Source of the DNA: Sporosarcina sp. ACRSM
GTDB lineage: Bacteria; Bacillota; Bacilli; Bacillales_A; Planococcaceae
DNA length: 64,000 nt
Direction of reading: 5' to 3'
Assembly (NCBI RefSeq): GCF_022346545.1
Contig: NZ_JAKRNU010000002.1
Coordinates: forward strand, 328,010 to 392,009
Shown here: positions 8,399 to 17,217 of the stretch, one piece after another
Position numbering within the stretch: position 1 is the first letter of the stretch
Layout: each line of letters opens with the position of its first letter
Translations under genes and position numbers: made by a program
The notes under the pieces: generated by a model
What the model saw: only the letters and a program-made list of their open reading frames with translations
What the model was told of the DNA's origin: nothing
Database searches by the model: none

Positions 8399-9163
8399 TT
8401 AGATAGCTGTCCACCCACCATCTACACGAATGGTTTCACCTGTAATGAAATTCGCCATATTAGAGGCCAAAAATAGTACAGCGCCCGTAACATCACTCGG
8501 TTTAGCCAATGTTCCCAATGGAATGCGGCTGATGACATCCTGATAAAAATCTTCATCGTCAAACATCTGTTTAGTGAAATCCGTTTCGATAAAAGTCGGC
8601 GCAACGGCATTCACCTTGATTTGATGGGGAGCCCATTCAATGGCCAATGCTTTTGTCATCTGTACGGCACCGCCTTTACTCGAACAATAAGCCACACGTT
8701 TGATATAACCGACGAAAGCCATCTGCGAGACGATGTTGATGATCTTCCCCGGAATCTGTTGCTCGATCATATATTTCCCAGCCCGTTGCGAACAGAAGAA
8801 ACTGCCTTTTAAATTGGTATCCAGCACACGATCCCAATCCTCTTCTGTAACTTCCAGTGCCGGTTTCGGTATGTTGATACCCGCATTGTTGATCAACACA
8901 TCAATTTGGCCAAGCCGAGAAACAGCAGCGTCGATCATCGTGTAAATTTCATGGACGTTTTGTATATCAGCCGTTAGATAGGAACAGTTGGGCTTAATTT
9001 CTCGCAACTCTTCCGTCGTTTTTCTAAGATCGTCTTCGTTCCTGCCTGTAATGATTACATTAGAGCCGCGTCTGGCAAATGCAAATGCGATATCTTTCCC
9101 AATCCCTTTGCCCCCACCAACGATAAGAACTTTTTTCCCTTCTAGTTCGGAAAAATCACTCAT
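8399..9163 (-). CDS. Short-chain dehydrogenase/reductase (FabG-like)
   Basis: A classical SDR of 254 residues. The cofactor motif GGGKGIGKD is at about 16-24, NNAGI at about 90, the catalytic Ser in INIVSQMAF, and YCSSKGG supplies the YxxxK pair. The C-terminus FITGETIRVDGGWTAI is typical. The residue after the second strand (TGRNEDD, with Arg) suggests NADP preference. The start has an AAGAAGGGGAAATA leader. Probable role: oxidation or reduction of a hydroxy intermediate in the operon's pathway. Confidence 0.9.
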   Translation of the reverse strand: MSDFSELEGKKVLIVGGGKGIGKDIAFAFARRGSNVIITGRNEDDLRKTTEELREIKPNCSYLTADIQNVHEIYTMIDAAVSRLGQIDVLINNAGINIPKPALEVTEEDWDRVLDTNLKGSFFCSQRAGKYMIEQQIPGKIINIVSQMAFVGYIKRVAYCSSKGGAVQMTKALAIEWAPHQIKVNAVAPTFIETDFTKQMFDDEDFYQDVISRIPLGTLAKPSDVTGAVLFLASNMANFITGETIRVDGGWTAI

Positions 9164-9216
9164 TATTTCCCCTTCTTTCTGTTGCTTGTCCGCCTGAAAA
9201 AAGATCTTAAAAACAG

Positions 9217-10410
9217 TTAAGCCTGGACGGGTATAAGAGTTGTTGTTTCCACTGTCCCGTATGCTTCTTCATAAATCTTTTGAATTTCTTTGACACTTAA
9301 CCATCTCGGATTATTCGAAAGCAAACGTTCAACTTTACTAGCCTCTTCAGCAAGTGCAGGGATATCAGAGAAAGCAACCCCTACATCCTTCAGACTTGCT
9401 GGGATACCTACGTCCTCAGATAATTGTGCCAATGCTTGCACAGCACAATTTGCAACTTCGCGCAAAGATAGTCCATTTACATTTTCACCCATCGCTTTCG
9501 CCACTTCAGCAAATTTCTCCAAATCAGCGACCGCATTGTATTTCATAACAAATGGCAACAGCAAAGAATTGGCTACACCATGGGGGACTTTGTATTTTCC
9601 GCCTAGTGGATATGCAAGCGCATGAACGGCTCCCACTCCTGCATTTCCAAGTGAAATCCCAGCCAATAAGCTCCCCATCACCATATCTTCCCGCGCTTTT
9701 AAATCCTTGCCATTATAAACAGCTGTCCGTAAAGAACGGGAGATGAGCTTAATAGCTTGCAAGGCAATTCCATCTGTCAATTCATCCGCACGAATTGCCG
9801 TGTAGGATTCTACGGCATGAACAAGCGCATCCATCCCAGTTGCTGCTGTTACTGCTGGAGGAACTGTTAAGGTCAATTCAGGATCGACAATCGCCACCTT
9901 GGGAAGCAAATAAGGACTGACAATCCCTTTTTTGACCTGATCACGGGTATCCGTAAAAATAGCATTAAAGGTAACTTCCGACCCTGTACCAGCAGTTGTT
10001 GGAACTAGAATCGTAGGAACTCCAGGTTTCTCTACTTTTTCGATGCCGACTTTGTCACGAATATCCCCTTTATTCGTTAACATGATAGAAAGGACTTTCG
10101 TAATATCAAGAGCACTTCCACCCCCGACACCGACAAGTAAATCGTATCCTTTTCCTTCTATTTTAATTATCATTTCTTCCAGATTTTCAAAAGGCGGCTC
10201 TGGAACGACATCATCAATCAGATCAACTTCAATTTCAGCAGCTTTAAGCGGCTCTAACACTTTTGACAGTAATCCCGTTTGACGAATCACCTTATCTGTC
10301 ACGATGATGATTTTAGATGCGTTCAACTTTTTAGCTTGTTCGCCGATTTGTGCAATAGAACCTGACCCAGTAATCAACGTTTCAGCTGTTCGAAAGTAAG
10401 AAATACTCAC
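9217..10410 (-). CDS. Iron-containing alcohol dehydrogenase
   Basis: A group III alcohol dehydrogenase of 397 residues. NAD-binding GVGGGSALDITK is at about 93 and PTTAGTGSE at about 137. The metal ligands are Asp and His of TGMDALVHAVESY and the two histidines of VHALAYPLGGKYKVPHG. Members oxidise or reduce small alcohols and aldehydes, such as 1,3-propanediol, lactaldehyde or 4-hydroxybutyrate. Its GTG start overlaps the stop codon of the upstream racemase-like gene (GTGA), so the two are coupled. Confidence 0.93.
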   Translation of the reverse strand: MSISYFRTAETLITGSGSIAQIGEQAKKLNASKIIIVTDKVIRQTGLLSKVLEPLKAAEIEVDLIDDVVPEPPFENLEEMIIKIEGKGYDLLVGVGGGSALDITKVLSIMLTNKGDIRDKVGIEKVEKPGVPTILVPTTAGTGSEVTFNAIFTDTRDQVKKGIVSPYLLPKVAIVDPELTLTVPPAVTAATGMDALVHAVESYTAIRADELTDGIALQAIKLISRSLRTAVYNGKDLKAREDMVMGSLLAGISLGNAGVGAVHALAYPLGGKYKVPHGVANSLLLPFVMKYNAVADLEKFAEVAKAMGENVNGLSLREVANCAVQALAQLSEDVGIPASLKDVGVAFSDIPALAEEASKVERLLSNNPRWLSVKEIQKIYEEAYGTVETTTLIPVQA

Positions 10411-11093
10411 AAATTAGCCTCCCTTTTCGCTATTTCAGTGATGATCGATTTCACGCTAATTTCAGGACTTGTTAGGATAGGTCTATTTATTGTCATCATG
10501 TCAAGTGTCACCAATGCTCTCGCCATACTGAATTGAGCGAACAGAATGACGTCACATTCAGTCGTCAACTCTTTTACCTTCCGATGAATGAGCGCATCGT
10601 GTTTCGTACGATCTCCATTTTGTAATGCTTGGAAGGCTTCTGGGATGATCACTGTTTGAATCGAAAGTTCCTTCTGTCTTTCTAAGGAGATTCTTTCAAG
10701 TAACTTCGTTGTTGTCGGCCCTGCTGCTTCTACAGTCGCAATGACACCAATCCGTGTGCCTGTTTCTACCGCTTTTTCCAACATACTAAAATCTGCACTG
10801 AGTACAGGTACCTCAAATAAGTGGCTATTCTCTACAATGACTGGCGTAAAAGATGAACAAGTCAGTAGAATTCCATCTACTCCACTCATCTCCGCTTTTT
10901 CTACTAAATGCAACAAACGGCGAGCCATCCCTTTTGTGACAATTCCTGTTTCATTTAATTCAAAAATAAGACTTTCATCCATAAAATTCACCAAGGTAAC
11001 TTGTGGTGCATGAGCTTGAAAAGCCTCTAAAATTGGCTGCACTGAGTTCATCGTTGCATGGATCAGCCCAATTCTATAATCTTGACCAGACAA
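10407..11093 (-). CDS. Aspartate/glutamate racemase superfamily protein
   Basis: A 228-residue protein with the Asp/Glu/hydantoin racemase fold: IGLIHATMNS at the N-terminus, a central LLTCSSFTP with the first catalytic-type cysteine, and RIGVIATVEAAGPTT. The second position, where racemases usually have GCT, reads LFAQFSMARA, so one catalytic cysteine is missing. It may therefore be an isomerase or decarboxylase relative, not a true racemase. It heads the six-gene operon. The region upstream is a near copy of the control region at 17909-17988, which suggests control by the same LysR protein. Confidence 0.82.
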   Translation of the reverse strand: MSGQDYRIGLIHATMNSVQPILEAFQAHAPQVTLVNFMDESLIFELNETGIVTKGMARRLLHLVEKAEMSGVDGILLTCSSFTPVIVENSHLFEVPVLSADFSMLEKAVETGTRIGVIATVEAAGPTTTKLLERISLERQKELSIQTVIIPEAFQALQNGDRTKHDALIHRKVKELTTECDVILFAQFSMARALVTLDMMTINRPILTSPEISVKSIITEIAKREANL

Positions 11094-11153
11094 TTTATTA
11101 CCTCCTGACTACCTATTGAATTCACTTCCAATTAAAAATTTGAGCTATTATTG

Positions 11154-11232
11154 GTGTAAAATCAGTGTATGATATTTATAGAAATAAGAAAAATACCTAT
11201 TTTCTATAAAATTCAATAGATATTTTCTATTT
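11154..11232. promoter_or_regulatory. Divergent control region with LysR-type boxes (copy 1)
   Basis: Between the racemase operon and the decayed LysR gene lie TATAGAAAT at 11177-11185, ATTTTCTATA at 11199-11208 (together an inverted repeat) and a further ATTTTCTAT at about 11222. The stretch from GTAAAATCAGTGTATGAT onward matches 17909-17988 almost base for base. It is a likely operator of the intact LysR protein. Confidence 0.6.
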
Positions 11233-11250
11233 CAAGGGCAGGGTTATTAT

Positions 11251-11490
11251 ATGGATAGAAAAGACTGGCTCATGTTGCAGAAAGTTTATGCTGAAAAAAT
11301 ATTTCGAAGGTAGCTGAACTTCTTTATATTTCGAAGTCAACTTTAACGTATCGCTTGCAACAAATTGAAATAAATTTGAATTAAGCTCTTTTCCAGAAGA
11401 AGAAGGGGCGTTGTTTTCATATAGTAAGGAAAGCTATTAGTTGCCTATTATGAATGTCGATAATGTAGAAATCACTAAAAACGGAAACAT
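11251..11490 (+). pseudogene. Decayed LysR regulator, paralogue of the gene at 18008
   Basis: The first 200 bases match the start of the intact LysR gene at 18008 (ATGGATA.AAAAGACTGGCTCAT, then GTTTACGCTGAAAAAAAT) but contain frameshifts and stop codons. After about 11450 the match jumps to a segment equivalent to about 18640 (ATGAATGTCGATAA), so some 440 bases of the middle have been lost. The stretch ends before a hairpin at 11505-11540 (CATTAACTCAG / CTGAGTTAATG). It is the remnant of a duplicated regulator, divergent from the racemase operon just as the intact copy is divergent from the aldolase operon. Confidence 0.9.
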
Positions 11491-11563
11491 CGCCTTTTAC
11501 GAATCATTAACTCAGACCAGAATCCCGGCCTGAGTTAATGATAATAATTGATGAAGTTACGAT

Positions 11564-11755
11564 CAATTACGCCTCGGCGTAATTGCGTCCAGATTTTGAA
11601 TCGAGCTTGCTCGATTAACTCCTTTCAAAATCTGTGACATCCGCCGGAGGCTTAACTTGAATCAGCAGGGAGTTTGGACTCCCTCTGATTCAAATGCCTT
11701 CTGGCATTCATCCCGCCACTTATGGAAGTGGGGGACTTCTGCTGAATCAAGTTAA
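11564..11755 (-). repeat. Structured intergenic repeat, copy A (192 bp)
   Basis: Complete form of the dispersed element. Read on the minus strand it has an outer stem TTAACTTGATTCAGC / GCTGATTCAAGTTAA. That stem encloses three small hairpins (CCACTT / AAGTGG, ATGCC / GGCAT, GGGAGT / ACTCCC). A conserved linker GCCTCCGGCGGATGTCA follows, then a second stem CAGATTTTGAA / TTCAAAATCTG, then a terminal hairpin AATTACGCC / GGCGTAATT. It begins eight bases after the tctA stop codon on the same strand. Confidence 0.9.
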
Positions 11756-11763
11756 AATCTTCT

Positions 11764-13290
11764 TTATGCTTCCTCACTAACAATCAGTTTTTTCCCTCTT
11801 AGCTTTAAAAGAAGCGGGATTGAAATCCACAGCAGCCCAGCGATGATGAAAGTGAGGGCAATGGGCTTTTCAAAGAAAATCGAGACACTACCATCGGATA
11901 GCGTTAATGCTCTTCTTAGATTGTTTTCAATCATCGGTCCAAGGACTATTCCGAGCACAAGAGGTGCAATCGGGAAATCATTTTTCGAAAGAAAATAACC
12001 AGCTACCCCACATATAATTAACAGTATTAAATCAAAAACGGAAAGCTGGACAGCATATACGCCAAAAAACGAAAACGCTACAATGAGTGGAATTAAGTAT
12101 TTTGTAGGTGTTTCCACTACTTTGGCGAACACTTTCACCATCGGCAAATTCAAAATTAGTAAAATGGCATTTCCCACAAACATACTAGCAATCAATCCCC
12201 AAGCAACACTCGGGTGCTCCTCGAATAATAGCGGACCTGGTGTAATATTAAACATAATAAACGCACTCATTAAAATGGCAGTCGACCCCGATCCAGGTAT
12301 GCCCAACGTCAGCAAAGGTACCATGGCGCCTCCTGCTGCCGCGTTATTCGCAGATTCCGGGGCGGCTACCCCTTCAATGGCACCCGTTCCAAATTTCTTA
12401 GGATCTTTGCTCACTTTTTTCTCCATAATGTATGAGAAAAATGAAGCAAGTGTCGCTCCCGCGCCGGGAAGAACTCCTACAAAGAATCCAAGAATAGATC
12501 CTCGAGCAATCGGCATAGAACTATCCTTTAATTCTTGTTTCGAAGGAAGGATTCTTGTAATCTTGGCAATTTCTCCATCATTTTGCTCTCTTTCTAATAT
12601 AGTTTTAAAGACTTCCCCCACCGCAAAAAGTCCGACTGCAATTGTTAGAAATTCCAATCCCGAATAAAGTGTGGGGATATCGTACGTAAATCGGGCGACT
12701 CCAGAGACTGCATCGATTCCAATCGTGGCAAGCAGTAGGCCCAAGACTGTCATCATCAACGCTTTCGTCATTGATTTTCCTCCTAGACTGCTGACAGCGA
12801 GCAGACCAAGGAGCATCAATGCGGTATATTCGGCCGGTCCAAACTTCAGAGCAACGCTAGCCAGCGGAGTGGCCAAAAGAACAAGACCGAGCAACGCCAC
12901 GATTCCGGCAGCAAAGGACCCGATTGCACAAATAGCCAGCGCCACACCAGCTCGTCCTTTCTTGGCCATTTGATGCCCATCCAATGTCGTAACGACAGAA
13001 GAAGATTCACCGGGTGTATTTAATAAAATGGAAGTTGTAGAACCACCATACATTGCACCGTAATAAACCCCTGCCAGAAGAATAATCGAACTGGTAGCCG
13101 CTTGTTCAGCAGGGAGCCCCCCTGTAATAGAGGCCGTGATCGGCATTAACAGCGCTATTCCACTCATAGGTCCAATACCAGGTAGAACACCCACGGCCGT
13201 ACCGATTAGCACACCAAAAAAGGCAAATAATAGGTTTTGCCATTGAAATGCTGTTGCAAAACCTTGAAATAGATAATCGATCGTCCCCAT
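11764..13290 (-). CDS. tctA: Tripartite tricarboxylate transporter, large permease TctA
   Basis: The 508-residue large membrane subunit of a TctABC (TTT) secondary transporter, with about a dozen hydrophobic segments. The family signatures are clear: GTAVGVLPGIGPMSGIALLMP near the N-terminus (written here in part), GAMYGGSTTSILLNTPGE, and LTLGIPGSGSTAILM. These systems take up carboxylates captured by a binding protein. The gene is the last of tctC-tctB-tctA; tctB ends 11 bases upstream. Copy A of the structured repeat follows directly. The substrate is probably a di- or tricarboxylate or a sugar acid, given the neighbours. Confidence 0.95.
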   Translation of the reverse strand: MGTIDYLFQGFATAFQWQNLLFAFFGVLIGTAVGVLPGIGPMSGIALLMPITASITGGLPAEQAATSSIILLAGVYYGAMYGGSTTSILLNTPGESSSVVTTLDGHQMAKKGRAGVALAICAIGSFAAGIVALLGLVLLATPLASVALKFGPAEYTALMLLGLLAVSSLGGKSMTKALMMTVLGLLLATIGIDAVSGVARFTYDIPTLYSGLEFLTIAVGLFAVGEVFKTILEREQNDGEIAKITRILPSKQELKDSSMPIARGSILGFFVGVLPGAGATLASFFSYIMEKKVSKDPKKFGTGAIEGVAAPESANNAAAGGAMVPLLTLGIPGSGSTAILMSAFIMFNITPGPLLFEEHPSVAWGLIASMFVGNAILLILNLPMVKVFAKVVETPTKYLIPLIVAFSFFGVYAVQLSVFDLILLIICGVAGYFLSKNDFPIAPLVLGIVLGPMIENNLRRALTLSDGSVSIFFEKPIALTFIIAGLLWISIPLLLKLRGKKLIVSEEA

Positions 13291-13301
13291 ATAACCCCCT
13301 C

Positions 13302-13760
13302 CTAAAGACTAATCCACTCTGGAAATGGTGGAAGTGTACCTTTCAATAGAATGACAAATAAATAATAAACACTAGTGGAGAAACCGCCAGCCACCAAAAG
13401 TGACACCCATATTCTCCCTCTCTGCATCGTTTGGAATCCAACTAATAAGAAGAGGAAAGTAGTGATTACATAACCAAGCGTTTCTAAAAGTAACGCATAC
13501 AGAATGGCAGCTGCTAAAATAATAGCAAATCGCTTGTAATCAAGCTTAATTTTATTTTTTCCCGTATCCGAATAACGGAATGTTTCAAAGACAAGGCGGA
13601 AACTTAATAAAATCAGCACCATCCCTAAAGCCATCGGAAAAACATTAGGGCCAACTGCACTTCCATATGCATTCTGAGAAAGTTTAAAACTTTCAACCAT
13701 AAATATTGCCCCAACAGCAAGAAATAAAATACCTGTGTAGCGGTCAAAGGCTTTACTCAT
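13302..13760 (-). CDS. tctB: Tripartite tricarboxylate transporter, small permease TctB
   Basis: A 152-residue membrane protein with four predicted hydrophobic helices (around 10-25, 38-55, 80-100 and 115-145). It matches the TctB small subunit in size and position between tctC and tctA. It has little sequence signature of its own, so the call relies largely on context and topology. Confidence 0.88.
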   Translation of the reverse strand: MSKAFDRYTGILFLAVGAIFMVESFKLSQNAYGSAVGPNVFPMALGMVLILLSFRLVFETFRYSDTGKNKIKLDYKRFAIILAAAILYALLLETLGYVITTFLFLLVGFQTMQRGRIWVSLLVAGGFSTSVYYLFVILLKGTLPPFPEWISL

Positions 13761-13783
13761 GTCTTTCCCTCCTCTCTTATTAA

Positions 13784-13818
13784 AGAAGGCAGCTTTGGGG
13801 TGTAAACCAGCTGCCTAC
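13784..13818 (-). terminator. Attenuating hairpin between tctC and tctB
   Basis: GGCAGCT / AGCTGCC with a 14-nt loop, followed on the minus strand by TTCTTTAAT, lies in the 73-base gap after tctC. Such a weak terminator would let the binding protein be made in excess over the permease. The effect is inferred from position. Confidence 0.55.
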
Positions 13819-13833
13819 CTTACTACGAAAAGA

Positions 13834-14859
13834 CTACTTTGCCATACCAAGATCCTCATAAATTTCCGTGTACATCGCCTCTTCTTCTTCCATCAGTTTG
13901 GTGAACTCATCTGAAGCGACATAACCATCTTGCCAACCGTGTTTTTCAATTTCAGTAGTCCATCCTTCCGTTTTAACAAGTTCGGCTATGGTCGCTTCCC
14001 AAAATGCTTTAGCCTCTTTTGACATCCCTTTCGGACCATAAATTCCGCGCCAGTTGGTCAATTCAGCATCGATGCCTTGTTCTTTATAGGTAGGAATGTC
14101 AGCAAACTCCCCTTCTAACCTTTCGGAAGAAGAAATGCCAAGAATCTTCACTTTTCCCGCTTTCACATATTCATAGACCGAGGAAACATCTGAACTAATT
14201 ACATCTGCGTTACCTCCCAATAGAGCAGTCAAAGCTTCTCCGCCTCCGTCATACGAAATATATTTAAGTTTGTTAATATCGACTCCAGCTTTACTCGCAG
14301 GATAAATCGCATTCAAATGATCAAACGATCCCGGTCCGGAACCGCCGGAAAAGGAGATAGAGGAAGGATTGTCCTTCAAATCGGCAAATAATGTCTCCAA
14401 CGTATCGTATTTTGAATCTACAGGAACGGCTAAGACATCATATTCCGTAACGAGCCTTGCGATTGGTTCCACATCTCGGAATGAGACCGGGCTATTTCCA
14501 TCCTTTTTGATGTAATTTAAAATAAATGGCGTTGAAGTGGCGAGTATCCTATAATCGTTGTTTTTGTTCATATTGGCAAAATCAACAATACCTACAACTT
14601 GACCTCCACCCGGTTTATTTTCGACTGTAGCCGCTGTTTTCAAGAGCTCTTCTTTTGACAGAACATTACTTAAGACCCTAGCCATCGTATCAATTCCACC
14701 TCCCGCCCCAGATGGGACAGTGAACGTGATAGGTTTATCCGGATACTCGCTAGCGGATGCACTTTGCTCCCCGTCTCCAGTCAAATTTTCTGAAGAACTA
14801 CATGCAGCTATCACTGTAGCTAACATGGCCAATAGAGATATAAACAATAATTTCTTCAT
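13834..14859 (-). CDS. tctC: TctC-type substrate-binding lipoprotein
   Basis: The extracytoplasmic solute receptor of the TctABC system (341 residues). It has a lipoprotein signal: MKKLLFISLLAMLATVIAA, then Cys20 in the lipobox IAAC, followed by a Ser/Gly-rich linker. The mature part opens with YPDKPITFTVPSGAGGGID, the Bug-family signature that grips the carboxylate, and later VGIVDFAN and ISFSGGSGPGSFDHLN. The ATG used has a GAGGGGG site; an upstream in-frame start would add 14 residues before the signal peptide. A cre-like site lies about 90 bases upstream. The ligand is unknown. Confidence 0.94.
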   Translation of the reverse strand: MKKLLFISLLAMLATVIAACSSSENLTGDGEQSASASEYPDKPITFTVPSGAGGGIDTMARVLSNVLSKEELLKTAATVENKPGGGQVVGIVDFANMNKNNDYRILATSTPFILNYIKKDGNSPVSFRDVEPIARLVTEYDVLAVPVDSKYDTLETLFADLKDNPSSISFSGGSGPGSFDHLNAIYPASKAGVDINKLKYISYDGGGEALTALLGGNADVISSDVSSVYEYVKAGKVKILGISSSERLEGEFADIPTYKEQGIDAELTNWRGIYGPKGMSKEAKAFWEATIAELVKTEGWTTEIEKHGWQDGYVASDEFTKLMEEEEAMYTEIYEDLGMAK

Positions 14860-14948
14860 CAAAATCCCCCTCGTAATAGTTGTTTTGGGTAATCCGTTCA
14901 ATCGTTCTTTAGTACAACATTGACTTTTCCAATCACACCTTTCAATCT

Positions 14949-14963
14949 AGACAGCGCTTTCAA
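14949..14963 (-). promoter_or_regulatory. cre-like CcpA site upstream of tctC
   Basis: Read on the minus strand, TTGAAAGCGCTGTCT fits the catabolite-responsive consensus WTGNAANCGNWNNCW at every defined position. It lies about 90 bases upstream of the tctC start, so glucose repression through CcpA is likely. Confidence 0.65.
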
Positions 14964-15084
14964 AACGCTTTAATAAAGAATCTACACCTTACTAAAAAAG
15001 TGTACCTGATGATTCGGTATCAGAAAAATAGCGATAATTCATAAGAAGAGATTCAATTTTCGAATAACTCTGTACACAGCAAGA

Positions 15085-15864
15085 TTATTGTTCTTCTTCT
15101 TTTCTAACGGCTATTACCATCGCCTCTACCTGAAACGACTGAACGTCGTTATCTTTTATATCAATAGAAAAGAATTTAACGAGATCCTCTGAAGATGAAA
15201 TGATAAATTCATTTAATTCCGTTTTGTCCTTTTCAGGGAGATCCATCATTTCACACCATGCTTCAAATAAAAACCTCTTCTTGAAACTCGTAAGACCTTC
15301 CATTCGAAATCCTTTTCGTTCTAGTAAGGAAATCCACTCTGATTTCTTGTAGGCCCGATAGTGACTAGGATCTCTTTTCTTTTCGATAAAATTATAAAAT
15401 TGATCGTATTCGTCTAATTCTGGGGCAATGTTGTCAATTAAGATGAATAAACCATTTGCTTCTAACACACGATGCACTTCGATTACAAAGCGGTCTATAT
15501 TAGGAAAATGATGCGGAGCTATTCTGCAGGATACAGTGTCAAATACTTTGTCTGGAAAAGGCAATGATTCGGCGTCTCCTTGAACAAAAGAAACATTTGT
15601 ATGGCCATTTCCTTCGATAAATTCTTTTGCCTTTTTCAACATTCCAGGAGTCAAATCTAGCGCCGTCACTTTTTCAAAGATGGGGGCCACAGCGTTCGCC
15701 ACATGACCTCCCCCTGTAGCAATATCGAGAAGTTTTTCTTTTTTACTTTCCTTTGCTATTTCAACCAGCATATCAAGGTCTTTTCCTTTTGCATGCCCTT
15801 CACTCGTTACATATTTCCTAGCATTCTTTCCAAATTGGTGAATGACATTCTCTTTATTACTCAT
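15085..15864 (-). CDS. Class I SAM-dependent methyltransferase (UbiE/YcgJ-like)
   Basis: A 259-residue methyltransferase. Motif I reads LLDIATGGGHVA (about 43-54), followed by VTALDLTPGML with the acidic residue that binds the ribose of SAM, and VQGDAESLPFPDKVFDTV as motifs II and III. The family methylates small molecules; B. subtilis YcgJ is similar in layout. It lies 42 bases after the DUF1537 kinase on the same strand and may ride on that operon. Its link to sugar-acid metabolism is unclear. The acceptor is unknown. Confidence 0.88.
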   Translation of the reverse strand: MSNKENVIHQFGKNARKYVTSEGHAKGKDLDMLVEIAKESKKEKLLDIATGGGHVANAVAPIFEKVTALDLTPGMLKKAKEFIEGNGHTNVSFVQGDAESLPFPDKVFDTVSCRIAPHHFPNIDRFVIEVHRVLEANGLFILIDNIAPELDEYDQFYNFIEKKRDPSHYRAYKKSEWISLLERKGFRMEGLTSFKKRFLFEAWCEMMDLPEKDKTELNEFIISSSEDLVKFFSIDIKDNDVQSFQVEAMVIAVRKEEEQ

Positions 15865-15906
15865 CCTGTCCCCTCCCCCTATTGATCAAAACAGAGTGTT
15901 TCTACC

Positions 15907-17193
15907 TTAATACGAAAGATCTTTTAAATGTGCAACAGCACGAACTAAGAAATCAGGTTTACCAAAACTACCTGATTTTAAGACAATTAACATATGACGC
16001 CCTAAAGCCAATCCAGACGGTACTCCAGTCTCGATTTCTTCCAGAATATAATTTCCTTTTATACCTAATTTTCTACTGACAGTTCCAGAAGTGTTTCCAC
16101 CCGCTATCACTAATTTCTTTAGACTTGTAGCATTTTCAATCTGCCCTGTAATATCAGCTAACGTTGCTGAAACCATTTTACTTATAAGGAGCGGGTCGAT
16201 ATTTAGTTTCAAACCCATTTCCTTCGTTTCTAAAACCACTTCTTCTTCGTTATTAGCCATCATTAATACATCTTTTCCTTGTCTTAAAAGGAGTTGAGCT
16301 GCCTCAAAAACACGCCTTACTTCTTTTTCACGTTCAGTATGAACAAATATTTTACGAGAATCCAGTACAATACTAGGGACCCCAGAAGAAATAAGATAAG
16401 CGGTCTGTGCTCTAGTCTGTGGCGTTAAACTTCCAGAGACGACTAAAACACCAAGATCATCAGTTAGATCTAAATTCATGAAGGAATGACTTATGGGTTG
16501 TACTTGTAAAAACTTAGGTAGCTCTTCAGCAATGGCCGAACTACCACCAAGAACTTTATAATCATGAACTGCCTCTGCTACAATTGTTAGATCTGCCTGT
16601 GTTTCGCTATCAATTAAACAGTAGTTGAATTCTTTCCGTCTTTCCTCGATTGCTGTTCGTAAAACGGATGCTCCCCGTCTAACAGTCTCTATGTCTATAA
16701 AGGTTACTTTTCTCTTTGTTTGTCCTTGTAAAATATCTACTAGATTAGATTGATACATAGGGTGCACGGGATCACGAGAAAACTCGGAGTCCTCCAATAA
16801 TTTACCATGTACTGTATGGACAGCATTCTTTGTTTGCCTCCCATTTTTAGGAAATGCTAAACTAATAATCGCAAATTCCTCCCCAAGAGCATCCAGCATG
16901 GCATCAAATTCCTTTCCTATATTTCCGCGAAAGACGGAACATGTCTTATTAAAGAATAAGGAACAGCCGATCCCCTGCAATGCTTTGGTCGCTTTATAGA
17001 CTTTTTCATAACTAAGATCAGGCGAATCTAACCTACTGTCCGTATCAATAATCATGACATTAGAATCCACTTCCAAACTTTCATCTTCACCATAAGTGAC
17101 AACTTTTGCGGAATATTGATTATGGCTGAACATCAAGCCAATATCATTGGCCCCTGTTGTATCGTCTGCTACAACACCTATTGGTTTTATCAT
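15907..17193 (-). CDS. Four-carbon acid sugar kinase family protein (DUF1537)
   Basis: A kinase of the DUF1537 family (about 428 residues), which phosphorylates C4 sugar acids: D-threonate or D-erythronate (DtnK type), or 3-oxo-tetronate (OtnK type). The N-terminal substrate domain starts GVVADDTTGANDIGLM with the conserved DDxTGA. The C-terminal nucleotide domain contains VIAGGNTSGTVSRKLGI and VLKSGSFG, the family's ATP-binding loops. The ATG chosen follows GAGGG; a GTG six codons upstream has none. It lies 25 bases after the class II aldolase gene. In known pathways the aldolase-like partner acts on the phosphorylated oxo acid, which points to the OtnK-OtnC arrangement. Confidence 0.92.
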   Translation of the reverse strand: MIKPIGVVADDTTGANDIGLMFSHNQYSAKVVTYGEDESLEVDSNVMIIDTDSRLDSPDLSYEKVYKATKALQGIGCSLFFNKTCSVFRGNIGKEFDAMLDALGEEFAIISLAFPKNGRQTKNAVHTVHGKLLEDSEFSRDPVHPMYQSNLVDILQGQTKRKVTFIDIETVRRGASVLRTAIEERRKEFNYCLIDSETQADLTIVAEAVHDYKVLGGSSAIAEELPKFLQVQPISHSFMNLDLTDDLGVLVVSGSLTPQTRAQTAYLISSGVPSIVLDSRKIFVHTEREKEVRRVFEAAQLLLRQGKDVLMMANNEEEVVLETKEMGLKLNIDPLLISKMVSATLADITGQIENATSLKKLVIAGGNTSGTVSRKLGIKGNYILEEIETGVPSGLALGRHMLIVLKSGSFGKPDFLVRAVAHLKDLSY

Positions 17194-17217
17194 ATCAATC
17201 CCTCTTTTCACAGTTTT

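Noticed and set aside
12083..12667. 194-codon plus-strand open frame opposite tctA
   Set aside because: The composition mirrors the membrane protein on the other strand, and no family motif is visible.
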